Shown here: positions 11,173 through 20,347 of the stretch, in pieces
How positions within the stretch are numbered: position 1 is the first letter of the stretch
How the letters are laid out: each line of letters begins with the position of its first letter
DNA from: Marivita sp.
Lineage (GTDB): Bacteria > Pseudomonadota > Alphaproteobacteria > Rhodobacterales > Rhodobacteraceae
Length of the DNA: 64,000 nt
Assembly: GCF_022763305.1 (NCBI RefSeq)
Contig: NZ_JALEGT010000067.1
Span: forward strand, 29,905-93,904
Direction of reading: 5' to 3'
Program-made: the position numbers and the translations under genes
Notes under the pieces: model-generated
What the model was told of the DNA's origin: nothing
Seen by the model: only the letters and a program-made list of their open reading frames with translations
Database searches by the model: none

Positions 11173-12330
11173 ATGCACATCATCACGACCACGACCGAGC
11201 TTGACGCCTTTTGCGAGCGCGCCGCCCAGACCCCTTATGTCACCGTCGACACGGAATTCCTGCGCGAACGGACCTATTACTCCAAGCTGTGCCTGATTCA
11301 GCTGGCCTTTCGCGGTGACGGCAAGACCGATGCGGTTCTGGTCGACCCACTTGTGGACGGGTTGTCACTGGAGCCATTATTGGAGCTCTTCCGCAACCGG
11401 GACGTGGTCAAGGTGTTTCACGCCGCGCGGCAGGATCTGGAAATCTTCTATATCGACCATGGTGTCATCCCCGAACCGCTGTTCGACAGTCAGGTCGCGG
11501 CGATGGTCGCGGGGTTCGGCGAACAGGTCGGCTACGAGACCCTCGTGCGCAAGATTGCCAAGCAGTCGCTCGACAAATCCTCGCGCTTCACCGACTGGTC
11601 GCGGCGGCCCCTGTCGGACAGTCAGACCGCCTACGCGCTGGCGGACGTGACCCATCTGCGGGTGATCTACGAATTCCTCCGCAAGAAACTGGCTGAAACC
11701 GGGCGCGACCGCTGGGTCGAGGAAGAGATCGCCACGCTGCTTGATCCTGCGACCTATGTCACGAAACCCGAGGATGCGTGGATGCGCGTGAAGACACGCT
11801 CCAATGCGCCGCGCTTCCTTGCGCTCGTCAAGGAACTCGCGCGGTTCCGCGAAGCCTATGCGCAGGAGCGCAACATTCCGCGCAGCCGGGTGTTCAAGGA
11901 TGACGCGCTGGTCGAGCTGGCCTCGACCAAACCCAAGGACATGACCGATCTGGGCCGGTCTCGGCTTTTGCTGCGCGAGGCGCGCAAGGGTGAGATCGCC
12001 AACGGCATTCTCGAGGCGGTGCACCGGGCGCAGAGCCTGCCCAAGGATCAGTTGCCGTCGCAGGATGACAACCGACCTTCGCCGCAGGTGAACCCCGCCC
12101 TGGCCGATCTGCTGCGGGTGCTGCTCAAGGCCAAGACCGAGGCGTCAGGCGTCGCGTCCAAGCTGATCGCCACGTCTGCGGAACTCGACGCGCTGGCGGC
12201 GGGCGACCGTAATGTGCCCGCGCTGCAGGGCTGGCGGCGCGAGGTCTTTGGCCATGACGCGCTGCGCCTCTGCGACGGGCATGTCGGGCTTGCCGCGAAG
12301 GGCAAGCAGGTTCAGATCATCGAATTGTAA
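11173..12330 (+). CDS. rnd: Ribonuclease D
   Basis: A 385-aa DEDDy 3'-5' exoribonuclease with a C-terminal HRDC region. Exo I is VDTEFLRE (D26, E28); Exo II and Exo III are seen around VKVFHAARQDLEIFY and the YALADVTHLRVIYE segment containing the Tyr of the DEDDy type. RNase D trims 3' ends of tRNA precursors and other small RNAs. ATG 11173 starts the conserved N-terminus and leaves a 92-bp gap after purN. An upstream in-frame ATG at 11116 adds an unconserved charged leader. Confidence 0.95.
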   Translation: MHIITTTTELDAFCERAAQTPYVTVDTEFLRERTYYSKLCLIQLAFRGDGKTDAVLVDPLVDGLSLEPLLELFRNRDVVKVFHAARQDLEIFYIDHGVIPEPLFDSQVAAMVAGFGEQVGYETLVRKIAKQSLDKSSRFTDWSRRPLSDSQTAYALADVTHLRVIYEFLRKKLAETGRDRWVEEEIATLLDPATYVTKPEDAWMRVKTRSNAPRFLALVKELARFREAYAQERNIPRSRVFKDDALVELASTKPKDMTDLGRSRLLLREARKGEIANGILEAVHRAQSLPKDQLPSQDDNRPSPQVNPALADLLRVLLKAKTEASGVASKLIATSAELDALAAGDRNVPALQGWRREVFGHDALRLCDGHVGLAAKGKQVQIIEL

Positions 12331-12336
12331 GTCGGG

Positions 12337-12846
12337 TCAGCGCCGCACGCTGCGGGCATTCTCGGCACCGCGCACGGTGATGGTGCGGATGCCGGCCAGG
12401 TCCTGATCGGTGATCCAGAGGCCCACCGTTACCTGACGCGAGCGCGGGTTGGTGTTGCGCGGGCCGGGCTGTTGCAAGGCCTTGAGATCATAGACCAGTG
12501 TGCCCTCGTCGCTGGCTGCCTCGTCCTGGATCAGGCGCACGTCGAATGGCCCGAGGCGATTGGCCTCGCCGGTGGCGCGGATGATGGCCCCGCCGGGGCG
12601 GCGTTCGACCAAAAGCTCCGTCACCTCGGCGATCGGGCGACCCGCAAAGACTTCGGGGCGGTTGTCGAGGAAGACGGATGCCCGACGCTGGGGGATCAGG
12701 GGATTGACCGTCGCATTGGCCACCGCCGCGGGATCGGCCTCGCTGCGGCCGAACCAGTTGAACGGGTTGAGGCGCGACTCGCTGATGGTGGCGCACCCCG
12801 TCAACGTCACGGTTGCAAGGATCAAGAGCGTCACGGATTTGCGCAT
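12337..12846 (-). CDS. Small lipoprotein of unknown function
   Basis: A 169-aa protein with a lipoprotein signal peptide (lipobox LTGC, C18), followed by an Asn/Trp-containing linker (NPFNWFGRSEA) and a beta-rich domain without recognised motifs. Asp is absent at +2 (Ala follows Cys), consistent with outer-membrane sorting. It resembles conserved Rhodobacteraceae hypothetical lipoproteins, and no function is inferred. It converges on rnd with only 6 bases between stop codons and is divergent from sufE. Confidence 0.8.
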   Translation of the reverse strand: MRKSVTLLILATVTLTGCATISESRLNPFNWFGRSEADPAAVANATVNPLIPQRRASVFLDNRPEVFAGRPIAEVTELLVERRPGGAIIRATGEANRLGPFDVRLIQDEAASDEGTLVYDLKALQQPGPRNTNPRSRQVTVGLWITDQDLAGIRTITVRGAENARSVRR

Positions 12847-12982
12847 GGTCGGTCCCTCTGCCTGTCTGTCTTCGACGTAACCGATTGCGCCGCCGTTGAA
12901 AAGCGCGAAGCCCGGGCTGGACCTTTGTGCCGTCCCTGCCTAGGTGTTCGGGGAACACAAGGACAGAGACCCGGAGACCGCG

Positions 12983-13396
12983 ATGGCGAGCGCCGCTTTT
13001 GAAGAGATTGTCGAGGATTTCGAATTTCTGGACGATTGGGAAGACCGCTACCGGATGGTGATCGAGTTGGGCAAGGCGATGGAGCCACTGCCCGACGCGC
13101 TCAAAGTGCCGGCCACCAAGGTCGAGGGCTGCGCCAGTCAGGTCTGGCTGCATCCGCAGATCGAAGACGGTGTGGTGGTCTTTGAAGGCGAGTCGGATGC
13201 GATGATCGTCAACGGGCTGATCGCTGTGTTGCGCAAGCTATACAACGGGTTGCCGCCTTCCGAGGTCGCTGCCATCGACGCGCGGGCCGAATTGGGGCGG
13301 CTGGGATTGAACGACCATCTGTCGGCGCAGCGGTCTAACGGGTTGCGGGCGATGATCGAGCGTTTGCAAGGGTTTGCGCGGGCATCTTCAAGTTGA
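12983..13396 (+). CDS. sufE: SufE-family cysteine desulfurase sulfur acceptor
   Basis: A 137-aa SufE/CsdE-type protein. The conserved Cys of the sulfur-accepting loop is C50 in KVEGCASQVWL, preceded by the family's DWEDRYRMVIELGKAMEPLP helix. SufE takes persulfide sulfur from the cysteine desulfurase SufS/CsdA for Fe-S cluster assembly. It is not in a suf operon here. ATG 12983 begins the conserved region; an upstream ATG at 12944 adds 13 unconserved residues. Confidence 0.93.
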   Translation: MASAAFEEIVEDFEFLDDWEDRYRMVIELGKAMEPLPDALKVPATKVEGCASQVWLHPQIEDGVVVFEGESDAMIVNGLIAVLRKLYNGLPPSEVAAIDARAELGRLGLNDHLSAQRSNGLRAMIERLQGFARASSS

Positions 13397-13407
13397 TTTG
13401 AGCGCCT

Positions 13408-13503
13408 TCGGCGCACAGGTTCAAGCTTTGCTGCCCTTCAGGCCGCAAAGCCCATTGGGGGCGCTGCCCCCAAAGCCCCCGAAGTATTTTGAAACCGAAG
13501 AAG
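13408..13503. repeat. Dispersed GC-rich intergenic repeat, copy 1
   Basis: Between the convergent sufE and trpE. The order is: a GCGCC-TTC-GGCGC hairpin, a second hairpin with GCTTTG/CAAAGC arms, then TGGGGGCGCTGCCCCC (13456-13471), CCCCCGAAGTATTT (13476-13489) and a purine-rich AACCGAAGAAG end. Copy 2 at 18149-18240 shares these modules in the same order and orientation. I recall similar GGGGGCGCTGCCCCC...CCCGAAGTATTT sequences scattered in Roseobacter genomes, but cannot check here. Confidence 0.7.
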
Positions 13504-13526
13504 ACGGACTGGGTGTGCGGTTCCGG

Positions 13527-15041
13527 TCAGGAATTGCCGTTGCCGGTAAAGCGCGCGGCGTCTGCGGCGGCACGGCGGATCGCGTTCGATTTGTGCACGG
13601 TTTCCTGATATTCCGCTTCCGGATCGCTGTCATAGACGACACCGCCACCGGCCTGTATGTAGAGCTTCTTGTCCTTGACCAGCGCGGTGCGCAGCGCGAT
13701 GCACATGTCCATGTCGCCACCTGCGCTGAAATAGCCGACACCGCCGCCATAGATGCCGCGTTTTTCCGGCTCCAGCTCGTCGATTATTTCCATCGCGCGG
13801 ACCTTGGGCGCGCCGGAGACCGTGCCTGCGGGCAGGCCCGCCAGAAGGGCCGAAAGCGCATCATGGTCGGGGCTGAGTTCGCCCACCACGTTGGACACAA
13901 TGTGCATCACGTGGCTGTAGCGTTCGATGATGAATTTCTCGGTCGGGCGCACCGTGCCGATCTTGGCCACACGGCCCACATCGTTGCGGCCCAGATCGAG
14001 CAGCATCAGGTGTTCGGCGCATTCCTTGGGATCGGCCAGCAGGTCGGCCTCGAGCGCGTCGTCCTGGGCAGGTGTCGCGCCGCGCGGGCGGGTGCCAGCG
14101 ATGGGGCGGATGGTGACCTCGTTGCCGAAGACGCGCACGAGGATCTCGGGGCTGGCCCCGATCACCTGGAAGCCGCCGAAGTTGAAATAGAACATGAAGG
14201 GTGACGGGTTGGTGCGCCGCAGCGATCGGTAAAGCGCGAAGGGCGGCAGCGGGAAGTCCTGCGTCCAGCGCTGTGCGGGGACGACCTGGAAGATGTCGCC
14301 CGCGCGGATGTAGTCCTTGGCCTTTTCGACGGCCTGTTTGTAGCCCTCATGGGTGAAGTTCGACACGGGCGGGGGGATGTCGGCGGCTTCGCCCATCTCG
14401 CGGGCCTGTTGCGGCAGGGCGCGCTCGAGATCGCGCACCGCATCCATCACCCGCTCGGCTGCCTGCGCATAGGCGGCACGGGCGGACAGCCCGTCATTGA
14501 CCCATGCCGGAGAGACCACAGTCACCTCACCCTTGACGCCGTCCAGAACTGCCACCACGGACGGTCGCATCATGACCGCATCGGGTAGGCCAAGGGGGTC
14601 GGGGTTGATATGCGGCAGATGTTCGACCAGCCGGATCATGTCATAGCCGAGATAGCCGAACAGACCCGCCGCCGCTTGTGGGAGGTCCGCAGGCAGGTCG
14701 ATCTTCGATTCGGCGATGAGCGCGCGCAGGGTGGTGAGCGGATCGCCTTCCAGCGGGTCGAACGCGTCAGGGTCATACCGCGCGGCGCGGTTGATCCGGC
14801 TCTCGGTGCCGTGGCACTGCCAGATAACATCGGGTTTCATGCCGATGATCGAATAGCGCCCGCGCACTTCACCGCCTGTCACGCTTTCCAGCACGAAGGC
14901 ATCCTTGGCGGCCCCGGTGAGTTTCAGCATCAGCGACACCGGCGTGTCGAGATCGGCGGCAAGGCGGGCATAGACGACCTGGTTCTCGCCGGCCTCGTAG
15001 GCGCGGGCGAAGCTGTCGTAATCGGGGGTCAGGCTGGCCAT
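13527..15041 (-). CDS. trpE: Anthranilate synthase component I
   Basis: A 504-aa chorismate-binding enzyme. The Trp-inhibition region sits near the N-terminus, and the catalytic core contains FNFGGFQVIGASPEILVR, GTRPRG and LLDLGRNDVGRVAKIGTV, then GTVSGAPKVRAMEIIDELEP and GGGVGYFSAGGDMD. It converts chorismate with ammonia from the TrpG amidotransferase to anthranilate, the first step of tryptophan synthesis. No trpG follows on the minus strand. The gene begins 5 bases after the ppiD stop and is therefore probably co-transcribed with it. Confidence 0.97.
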   Translation of the reverse strand: MASLTPDYDSFARAYEAGENQVVYARLAADLDTPVSLMLKLTGAAKDAFVLESVTGGEVRGRYSIIGMKPDVIWQCHGTESRINRAARYDPDAFDPLEGDPLTTLRALIAESKIDLPADLPQAAAGLFGYLGYDMIRLVEHLPHINPDPLGLPDAVMMRPSVVAVLDGVKGEVTVVSPAWVNDGLSARAAYAQAAERVMDAVRDLERALPQQAREMGEAADIPPPVSNFTHEGYKQAVEKAKDYIRAGDIFQVVPAQRWTQDFPLPPFALYRSLRRTNPSPFMFYFNFGGFQVIGASPEILVRVFGNEVTIRPIAGTRPRGATPAQDDALEADLLADPKECAEHLMLLDLGRNDVGRVAKIGTVRPTEKFIIERYSHVMHIVSNVVGELSPDHDALSALLAGLPAGTVSGAPKVRAMEIIDELEPEKRGIYGGGVGYFSAGGDMDMCIALRTALVKDKKLYIQAGGGVVYDSDPEAEYQETVHKSNAIRRAAADAARFTGNGNS

Positions 15042-15046
15042 CTGTC

Positions 15047-16891
15047 TTACTGGATCAAGGCATGGACCGCGTTGATCGCGGGTTGGTTGATTTCGACCCC
15101 GGCGCGCTGCTGCACATCGGTGGCAAAGGCGCGGAACAGATCTTCGGCGATGCTGTTGGAGGCCTGATTGCGCAGCGCCTGTGCCAGCAGTTCGATATCG
15201 CCATCGCTGCGGTCGACCGGGGTGATGGCGTCGAGCCTGAGCAGGATGACCTCGCCGATCCCTGCGACGGCGCGGGTGTCGCCGACACCCATTTCGAACA
15301 CGGCGGACAGCAGGCCGGCAGGCAGATCTGCGATCTGCGCATTGCGGCCCAGCCCGGTTTCAGGTTGCGGGGTCAGACCCAGATCTTCGAAGCTGTTGCC
15401 ATTGACCAGCGAGGCTGCGAGCTCTTCGGCCTGAGCCATCAGCTGAGCGGTCTGTTCGCGGGTGTCCCAGCCCTGGCGGACCTGGTCGATCACCTCGTCC
15501 AGCGCCTGCGGCGCGGGGGGCTGAATGCGGTTGAGGCGCATGGCGAACACGCCACCATCGCCAAGCTGCATCACCTCGGGGAAATCGCCTTCATCCAGCT
15601 GGGCCGCCGCCTCGCGGAACGCGTCATAGGCGGCGATCGCGCCATCCGCACCGGGATACCAGTCGATCTGGCCCAGTTCGGCCTCGGTGGTGTTGGCGAT
15701 CTCTTCCAGCGTGGCGCCGGCTGCCAGTTCGTCGTCGATCGTCTGAGCCAGCGTTTCGATCACGCGGCGGGCCCGGTCAAGTGCCAGTTCGCCGCGCAGA
15801 TCGGGGCGGGCGTCTTCGAACGGGGTGGATTGCGCGTCCAGCACGGCGTTCACACGGTAGAGCGCCGGTCCAAGCGAGGACGGAAGGGGGCCCACGACCT
15901 CGCCGGGCTCTGCGGCGAAGACGCCATCGGCCGCGTCGCCCAGCCCGTCGCGGGTGACATCGCCCATGTCGATATCGGCCAGCGCGAGGCCGCGCTCGGC
16001 AACAAGCGCTTCAAAGGTAAAGTCGTCACCGAGGCGCGCGGCGGCGTCGGCTGCGGCATCTTCGGTGCTGAAGACCAGCCGTTCGACAAGGCGCCGTTCG
16101 GGAAGGTTGAATTCGTCGAACCGCTCTTCATAGGCGGCGCGCAGCGTGTCCTCGTCCACCTCGACCGTGTCGACAAGCATCTCGGGGGTGATCCACGCAT
16201 AGGTGATGTCCCGGAGCTCGGGCAGGGTGTAGTTGGCGATGTTGTCGTCGTAATAGGACTGCAGATCAGCGTCCGACGGCTCCGGCAGGCCGGTTTGCAG
16301 GTTCGATCCGGTCAGACGCGCCCAGGTGAAGTCGCGGGTTTCACCGGTATAGGCCAGCAGCGTGTCGATATAGGTATTGGGCAGGGTGTTTCCCGCGATG
16401 AGCGCGCTTTGCAGGATGGTGCGCGCGGTGTCATCGCGCAGCTGTTCCTCGAATTCGGATTCCGACAGGCCCTGGTTGCGCAGGGCAAAGCTGTAGGCTT
16501 CGCGGTTGAAGCTGCCATCGGCCCCCTGGAACGAGGGCACCTGCAAGAGCTGGTCCGCCACCACGTCGTCCCCGACCGAGATGCCGATGCGCGCCGCTTC
16601 GTTGTCGAGGCCACGGGCGGTGACCAGCTGAGCCAGCACCTGCCGGTCCAGTCCGAGCATCTGCGCTTCGGACATCGGCACGGCGCGACCGGCCTGCGCG
16701 GCGAAGGCGTTGATCTCGGTGCGCAGGGTTCGCAGATAGGCGTCCGTCGACACTTCCTTGTCGCCGACCGTGGCGACGCTGCGTGCGGTGCCCGACAGGC
16801 TGGTGGCGCCGAAGCCCGCAAGCCCGACGATGAGAAGCCCCATCAGGATCCAGATGAACGTCTTCGAGAGCTTGCCTTTGCCCATGGCCAT
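15047..16891 (-). CDS. ppiD: PpiD-like membrane-anchored peptidyl-prolyl isomerase/chaperone
   Basis: A 614-aa protein with one N-terminal membrane anchor (about residues 9-31, KTFIWILMGLLIVGLAGFGA), a SurA-N-like chaperone region (about 35-200) and a parvulin-like domain around 260-360 (RLVERLVFSTEDAAADAAARLG, FEALVAERGL). This matches PpiD, which assists folding of proteins leaving the SecYEG translocon on the periplasmic side. The parvulin domain is divergent, so activity may be mainly chaperone-like. It is upstream of trpE in the same transcription unit. Confidence 0.9.
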   Translation of the reverse strand: MAMGKGKLSKTFIWILMGLLIVGLAGFGATSLSGTARSVATVGDKEVSTDAYLRTLRTEINAFAAQAGRAVPMSEAQMLGLDRQVLAQLVTARGLDNEAARIGISVGDDVVADQLLQVPSFQGADGSFNREAYSFALRNQGLSESEFEEQLRDDTARTILQSALIAGNTLPNTYIDTLLAYTGETRDFTWARLTGSNLQTGLPEPSDADLQSYYDDNIANYTLPELRDITYAWITPEMLVDTVEVDEDTLRAAYEERFDEFNLPERRLVERLVFSTEDAAADAAARLGDDFTFEALVAERGLALADIDMGDVTRDGLGDAADGVFAAEPGEVVGPLPSSLGPALYRVNAVLDAQSTPFEDARPDLRGELALDRARRVIETLAQTIDDELAAGATLEEIANTTEAELGQIDWYPGADGAIAAYDAFREAAAQLDEGDFPEVMQLGDGGVFAMRLNRIQPPAPQALDEVIDQVRQGWDTREQTAQLMAQAEELAASLVNGNSFEDLGLTPQPETGLGRNAQIADLPAGLLSAVFEMGVGDTRAVAGIGEVILLRLDAITPVDRSDGDIELLAQALRNQASNSIAEDLFRAFATDVQQRAGVEINQPAINAVHALIQ

Positions 16892-16933
16892 GCAGGTGTG
16901 CCCCTTGCTTAGGTGTGAGTTCGTGCGACGTGT

Positions 16934-18130
16934 CTACGCGGCAGAGACTGGGGTCGCAAGGGGCCAGTCGAGGCTGGCCAGACGGGTGAAAAGCGCCTCG
17001 ATCCCGGCCCGGTCGACATTGGCGAACGCCACGCGGAATTGGCGTGCGCCGCTTGGGTCACTGTCCGGGGTGAACATGGTGCCGGGCAGGGCGAGCACGC
17101 CGATCTCCTGCACGAGTTTCGGGGCCAAGGTGGCGCTGCTTTCGGCGAAGGGATGTTCGAGATAGGCGAAATAGGCACCACACCCCATGAGCCGCCAGCC
17201 TTTTGCTTCGATCAGAGGCATGTAGTCATGGATCGCCGCGCGGCGATCGAGGGTCTCGGCCCGTTCGCCTGCGAGCCAATCGCCCAGGTTTTGCAGGCCC
17301 CAGAGCGCTGCGCGCTGGCCAAGTTGCGAGGGGCAGATGGCGACGGTGTCTAGGAATTTCTCGACCTCGGCCAGAAGAGCCGGTGCAGCGATGATCGCGC
17401 CGACGCGGTGGCCGGTCAGGCGGTAGGCCTTGGAGAAGGAATAGAGCTGGATCAGCGTGTCGTCCCAGGTGGGGTCCGACAGCAGGCTGTGTGGCGGATT
17501 GGGGCGGCTGTCGAAGTCGCGATAGGTCTCGTCGACGATCAGCCTGATGCCGGTCTCGCGGGCGAGTGCCAAGAACGCGGAGAGCGTCTCGGCCGGGTAT
17601 TCGACGCCGCCGGGATTGTTCGGTGTGACCAGCGCGATGGCGCGGGTGCGCGGCGTGATCAGGGTGCGCGCGATCTCGGCGTCCGGGATCAGGTCAGCAC
17701 CGGTCGGCAGCGCGACCGAGGTGACGCCGGACATGTCGAGCCACATTTTATGGTTGAAATACCATGGGGTTGGCAGGATCACCTCATCCCCTTCGGTGCA
17801 GATCGCCGTGATGATCGCGGCAAAGGCCTGATTGCAGCCCGAGGTGATGGCGACCTGATCCGGTGTGGCGGTGCCGTGGTAATGCGCCGACCATTGCGCG
17901 GCGAGTTCGGTTCGCAAGGCAGGCAGGCCCAGCACCGGGCCGTAGAGATGCGTTTCGGGCAGGTCCAGTGCCTCGGCCATGGCGGCACGCAGGGGCGCGG
18001 GCGGCGGCTCGACCGGAGCGGCCTGGCTCACGTTGATCAGGGGCTGGTTGTCCGGGAAGGTCACGCCAGCCAGCCAGCGCCGGGCTTCCATGACCGGAGG
18101 GGCGAATGTGGTCTGGGTGCGTGAGGTCAT
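16934..18130 (-). CDS. PLP-dependent aminotransferase class I/II
   Basis: A 398-aa fold-type I aminotransferase. The cofactor residues are N172 (TPNNPGG), D200 and Y203 (VDETYRDF), and the Schiff-base lysine K234 in YSFSKAYRLTGHRVG. Substrate-contact arginine is expected near the C-terminus (GARQFRVAFANV). It resembles aspartate/aromatic aminotransferase-like proteins; the substrate is unresolved. ATG 18130 was chosen because the upstream extension reads through the intergenic repeat at 18149-18240. Confidence 0.9.
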   Translation of the reverse strand: MTSRTQTTFAPPVMEARRWLAGVTFPDNQPLINVSQAAPVEPPPAPLRAAMAEALDLPETHLYGPVLGLPALRTELAAQWSAHYHGTATPDQVAITSGCNQAFAAIITAICTEGDEVILPTPWYFNHKMWLDMSGVTSVALPTGADLIPDAEIARTLITPRTRAIALVTPNNPGGVEYPAETLSAFLALARETGIRLIVDETYRDFDSRPNPPHSLLSDPTWDDTLIQLYSFSKAYRLTGHRVGAIIAAPALLAEVEKFLDTVAICPSQLGQRAALWGLQNLGDWLAGERAETLDRRAAIHDYMPLIEAKGWRLMGCGAYFAYLEHPFAESSATLAPKLVQEIGVLALPGTMFTPDSDPSGARQFRVAFANVDRAGIEALFTRLASLDWPLATPVSAA

Positions 18131-18148
18131 GCCTGTCTTTCCACATTG

Positions 18149-18240
18149 TGCGCCTGCGGCGCGCTGTATTTTTGGGTTTGGGGGCGCTGCCCCCGTCCGC
18201 CTGTGGCGGACTCCCCCGAAGTATTTGGGAACCAGAGAAG
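18149..18240. repeat. Dispersed GC-rich intergenic repeat, copy 2
   Basis: Between the aminotransferase and gpt. It has a GCGCC-TGC-GGCGC hairpin, then TGGGGGCGCTGCCCCC (18179-18194), an extra hairpin GTCCGCC-TGT-GGCGGAC (absent from copy 1), CCCCCGAAGTATTT (18213-18226) and an AACCAGAGAAG end. The shared blocks are identical to copy 1 at 13408-13503. The spacer between them differs. Confidence 0.7.
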
Positions 18241-18245
18241 CCGGG

Positions 18246-18749
18246 TCAGTCCTTGCCGCGATAGGGTTCGACATATTGCAGCGCCATGTCCCACGGGAAG
18301 AAGATCCACGTGTCCTGGCTGACTTCGGTGATGTAGGTGTTCACCTGCGGGCGGCCCATCGGCTTGGCGTAGACGGTGGCGATATGGGCGTTCGGCATGT
18401 GTTTGCGCACCACTTCGAGCGTGCGCCCGGTGTCCACCAGATCGTCCACCACCAGCACGCCGGTGCCGTCGCCGACCACGTCCATATCGGGCGATTTGAT
18501 CACCTTGGGTTCGGATTGGGTCTGGTGGTTGTAGCTTTTGACGCTGATCGTATCGACCATGCGGATGTCGAGCTCGCGGGCCACGATCATCGCCGGGGCC
18601 ATGCCGCCGCGGGTGATGGCGACAACGGCGCGCCAGCCGCCTTCGTCTGGGCCTTCGCCCTGAAGCCGCCAAGCAAGGGCGCGGGCGTCGCGGTGCAGTT
18701 GGTCCCAGCTGACGTGGAAGCCTTTTTCGTGGGGCAGGCGGTCGGTCAT
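18246..18749 (-). CDS. gpt: Xanthine-guanine phosphoribosyltransferase
   Basis: A 167-aa PRTase. The PRPP-binding motif is [13 protein letters not shown] (98-110), preceded by the pyrophosphate loop [10 protein letters not shown]. The C-terminal hood contains WIFFPWD, typical of Gpt. The enzyme salvages xanthine and guanine to XMP and GMP. ATG 18749 has an AAGGAG Shine-Dalgarno; a longer upstream frame overlaps the LysE gene and is rejected. It is the third gene of a fabI-lysE-gpt unit. Confidence 0.94.
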   Translation of the reverse strand: MTDRLPHEKGFHVSWDQLHRDARALAWRLQGEGPDEGGWRAVVAITRGGMAPAMIVARELDIRMVDTISVKSYNHQTQSEPKVIKSPDMDVVGDGTGVLVVDDLVDTGRTLEVVRKHMPNAHIATVYAKPMGRPQVNTYITEVSQDTWIFFPWDMALQYVEPYRGKD

Positions 18750-18768
18750 GGTTGGCTCCTTCAAAGGG

Positions 18769-19371
18769 TCAGCGGCCGAAGAGCAGGCGCAGGCCAAGCG
18801 CGCCAAGGATCACGGCGGCGGTGCGGTCGATGATCGGTTTGAGCCGCAGGTATCCGGCGCGGGCGGGGGCGCTGGACAGGAAGGCGGCAAACAGGGTGTA
18901 GACGATCACTTCGACGATGAAATGATTGAGAACGATCAGGCCCTTCTGGGCAAGCGTCAGGTCCGGGGGGAAGATCACCACCAGAACCGCCCCTGCAAAA
19001 AGCACTGATTTGGGGTTGGCCAGATTGACCAACACGCCCCCCAGGAACGCCCGCGCGCCGGGACGCGCGCTGTCGGCCACGGGTGTGTGCGCGTGACGCC
19101 AGAGTTGGATCGCGACCCAGATCAGGTAGGCCGCGCCTGCGGTCTTCAGCGCAAGATAGGCCCAGGGCACAAGCGCGAAGACCGCATTGAGGCCCAGAAG
19201 CGCCGCACCTGTCCAGAGGGCGGCGACCAAACCAAGCCCGACACCGGTCGCAACTCCGGTTGCGAAGCCACCCGCCACGGATTGGCGCAGCGCATAGAGC
19301 AGCGCCGGGCCCGGCGCGGCCATCGCCGCCAGCAGCGTGAGGTTGAACGCGATGAGCTGCGCCGTGGTCAT
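18769..19371 (-). CDS. LysE/RhtB-family amino acid exporter
   Basis: A 200-aa membrane protein with about six hydrophobic segments and the LysE/RhtB signature near the N-terminus ([18 protein letters not shown]). Members export amino acids such as lysine, homoserine, threonine or leucine; the substrate cannot be predicted. It is three bases downstream of fabI and 19 bases upstream of gpt on the same strand, so it is probably co-transcribed with both. Confidence 0.9.
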   Translation of the reverse strand: MTTAQLIAFNLTLLAAMAAPGPALLYALRQSVAGGFATGVATGVGLGLVAALWTGAALLGLNAVFALVPWAYLALKTAGAAYLIWVAIQLWRHAHTPVADSARPGARAFLGGVLVNLANPKSVLFAGAVLVVIFPPDLTLAQKGLIVLNHFIVEVIVYTLFAAFLSSAPARAGYLRLKPIIDRTAAVILGALGLRLLFGR

Positions 19372-19374
19372 GGC

Positions 19375-20181
19375 TTATTCCTTGCTCATGTCCGGTGCGT
19401 CGACCGCCTTCATGCCGACGACATGGTAGCCGGAATCGACATGGTGGGTCTCGCCGGTGACGCCGGAGCCGAGATCGGACAGCAGGTAAAGCGCCGACTT
19501 GCCCACGTCGTCGATGGTTACGTTGCGGCGGAGCGGCGAGTTGTATTCGTTCCACTTCATGATGTAGCGGAAATCACCGATGCCGGAGGCGGCCAGCGTC
19601 TTGATCGGGCCGGCGCTGATGGCGTTGACGCGGATGCCATCCTTGCCGAGGTCTTCGGCCAGGTAGCGCACAGAGGATTCCAGCGCGGCTTTGGCCACGC
19701 CCATCACGTTGTAATGCGGCATGATCCGTTCCGCGCCGTAATAGGTCATGGTCAGGGCCGAGCCACCATTGGTCATCATCTTTTCCGCGCGCTGCATCAC
19801 GGCGGTGAAGGAATAGACCGAGATGTCCATGGTCATCATGAAATTGTCGCGGCTGGTGTCCACATAGCGGCCGCGCAGTTCGTTCTTGTCGGAAAAGCCG
19901 ATGGCATGCACCACGAAGTCAAGGCTGTCCCAATGCTCTTTCAGACCTTCGAACAGAGAATCAATCGAGGCCGCGTCACCGACATCGCAGGGCAGAACGA
20001 TATCCGACCCAAGTTGCGCTGCCAGCGGATCCACCCGTTTCTTGAGCGCGTCGCCTTGATAGGAGAAGGCGAGCTGCGCCCCCGCATCCGCCAAGGTGCG
20101 GGCGATGCCCCAAGCGATCGACTTGTCATTGGCAAGGCCCATGATAAGCCCACGCTTTCCGGCCATTATTTCGGTTTTCAT
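19375..20181 (-). CDS. fabI: Enoyl-[acyl-carrier-protein] reductase (NADH)
   Basis: A 268-aa FabI-type enoyl-ACP reductase. The divergent SDR nucleotide loop (GLANDKSIAWGIA) and the catalytic Y-x6-K (Y157, K164 in YNVMGVAKA) distinguish it from classical SDRs. SAGPIKTLAASGI is the substrate-loop region targeted by triclosan in the family. It catalyses the last step of each fatty acid elongation cycle. The start may be M1 or M6 (MAGKRGLIMG), five codons later. It is divergent from pdxH. Confidence 0.96.
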   Translation of the reverse strand: MKTEIMAGKRGLIMGLANDKSIAWGIARTLADAGAQLAFSYQGDALKKRVDPLAAQLGSDIVLPCDVGDAASIDSLFEGLKEHWDSLDFVVHAIGFSDKNELRGRYVDTSRDNFMMTMDISVYSFTAVMQRAEKMMTNGGSALTMTYYGAERIMPHYNVMGVAKAALESSVRYLAEDLGKDGIRVNAISAGPIKTLAASGIGDFRYIMKWNEYNSPLRRNVTIDDVGKSALYLLSDLGSGVTGETHHVDSGYHVVGMKAVDAPDMSKE

Positions 20182-20347
20182 GGTGCCACGCCCCTTCTTG
20201 GTCTGTATGCCTTCCGTTTAGGCGATGCCGCCTTGCGCGGCAAGGCTGTCAATGGGACCAATTCGGCATCGCGATTTCGTGACACGACGTCGTGGTGGAC
20301 AATGCCCGAGTTGTGCGTTACCGCGCACGCTTCAACTGGAGGTTACT

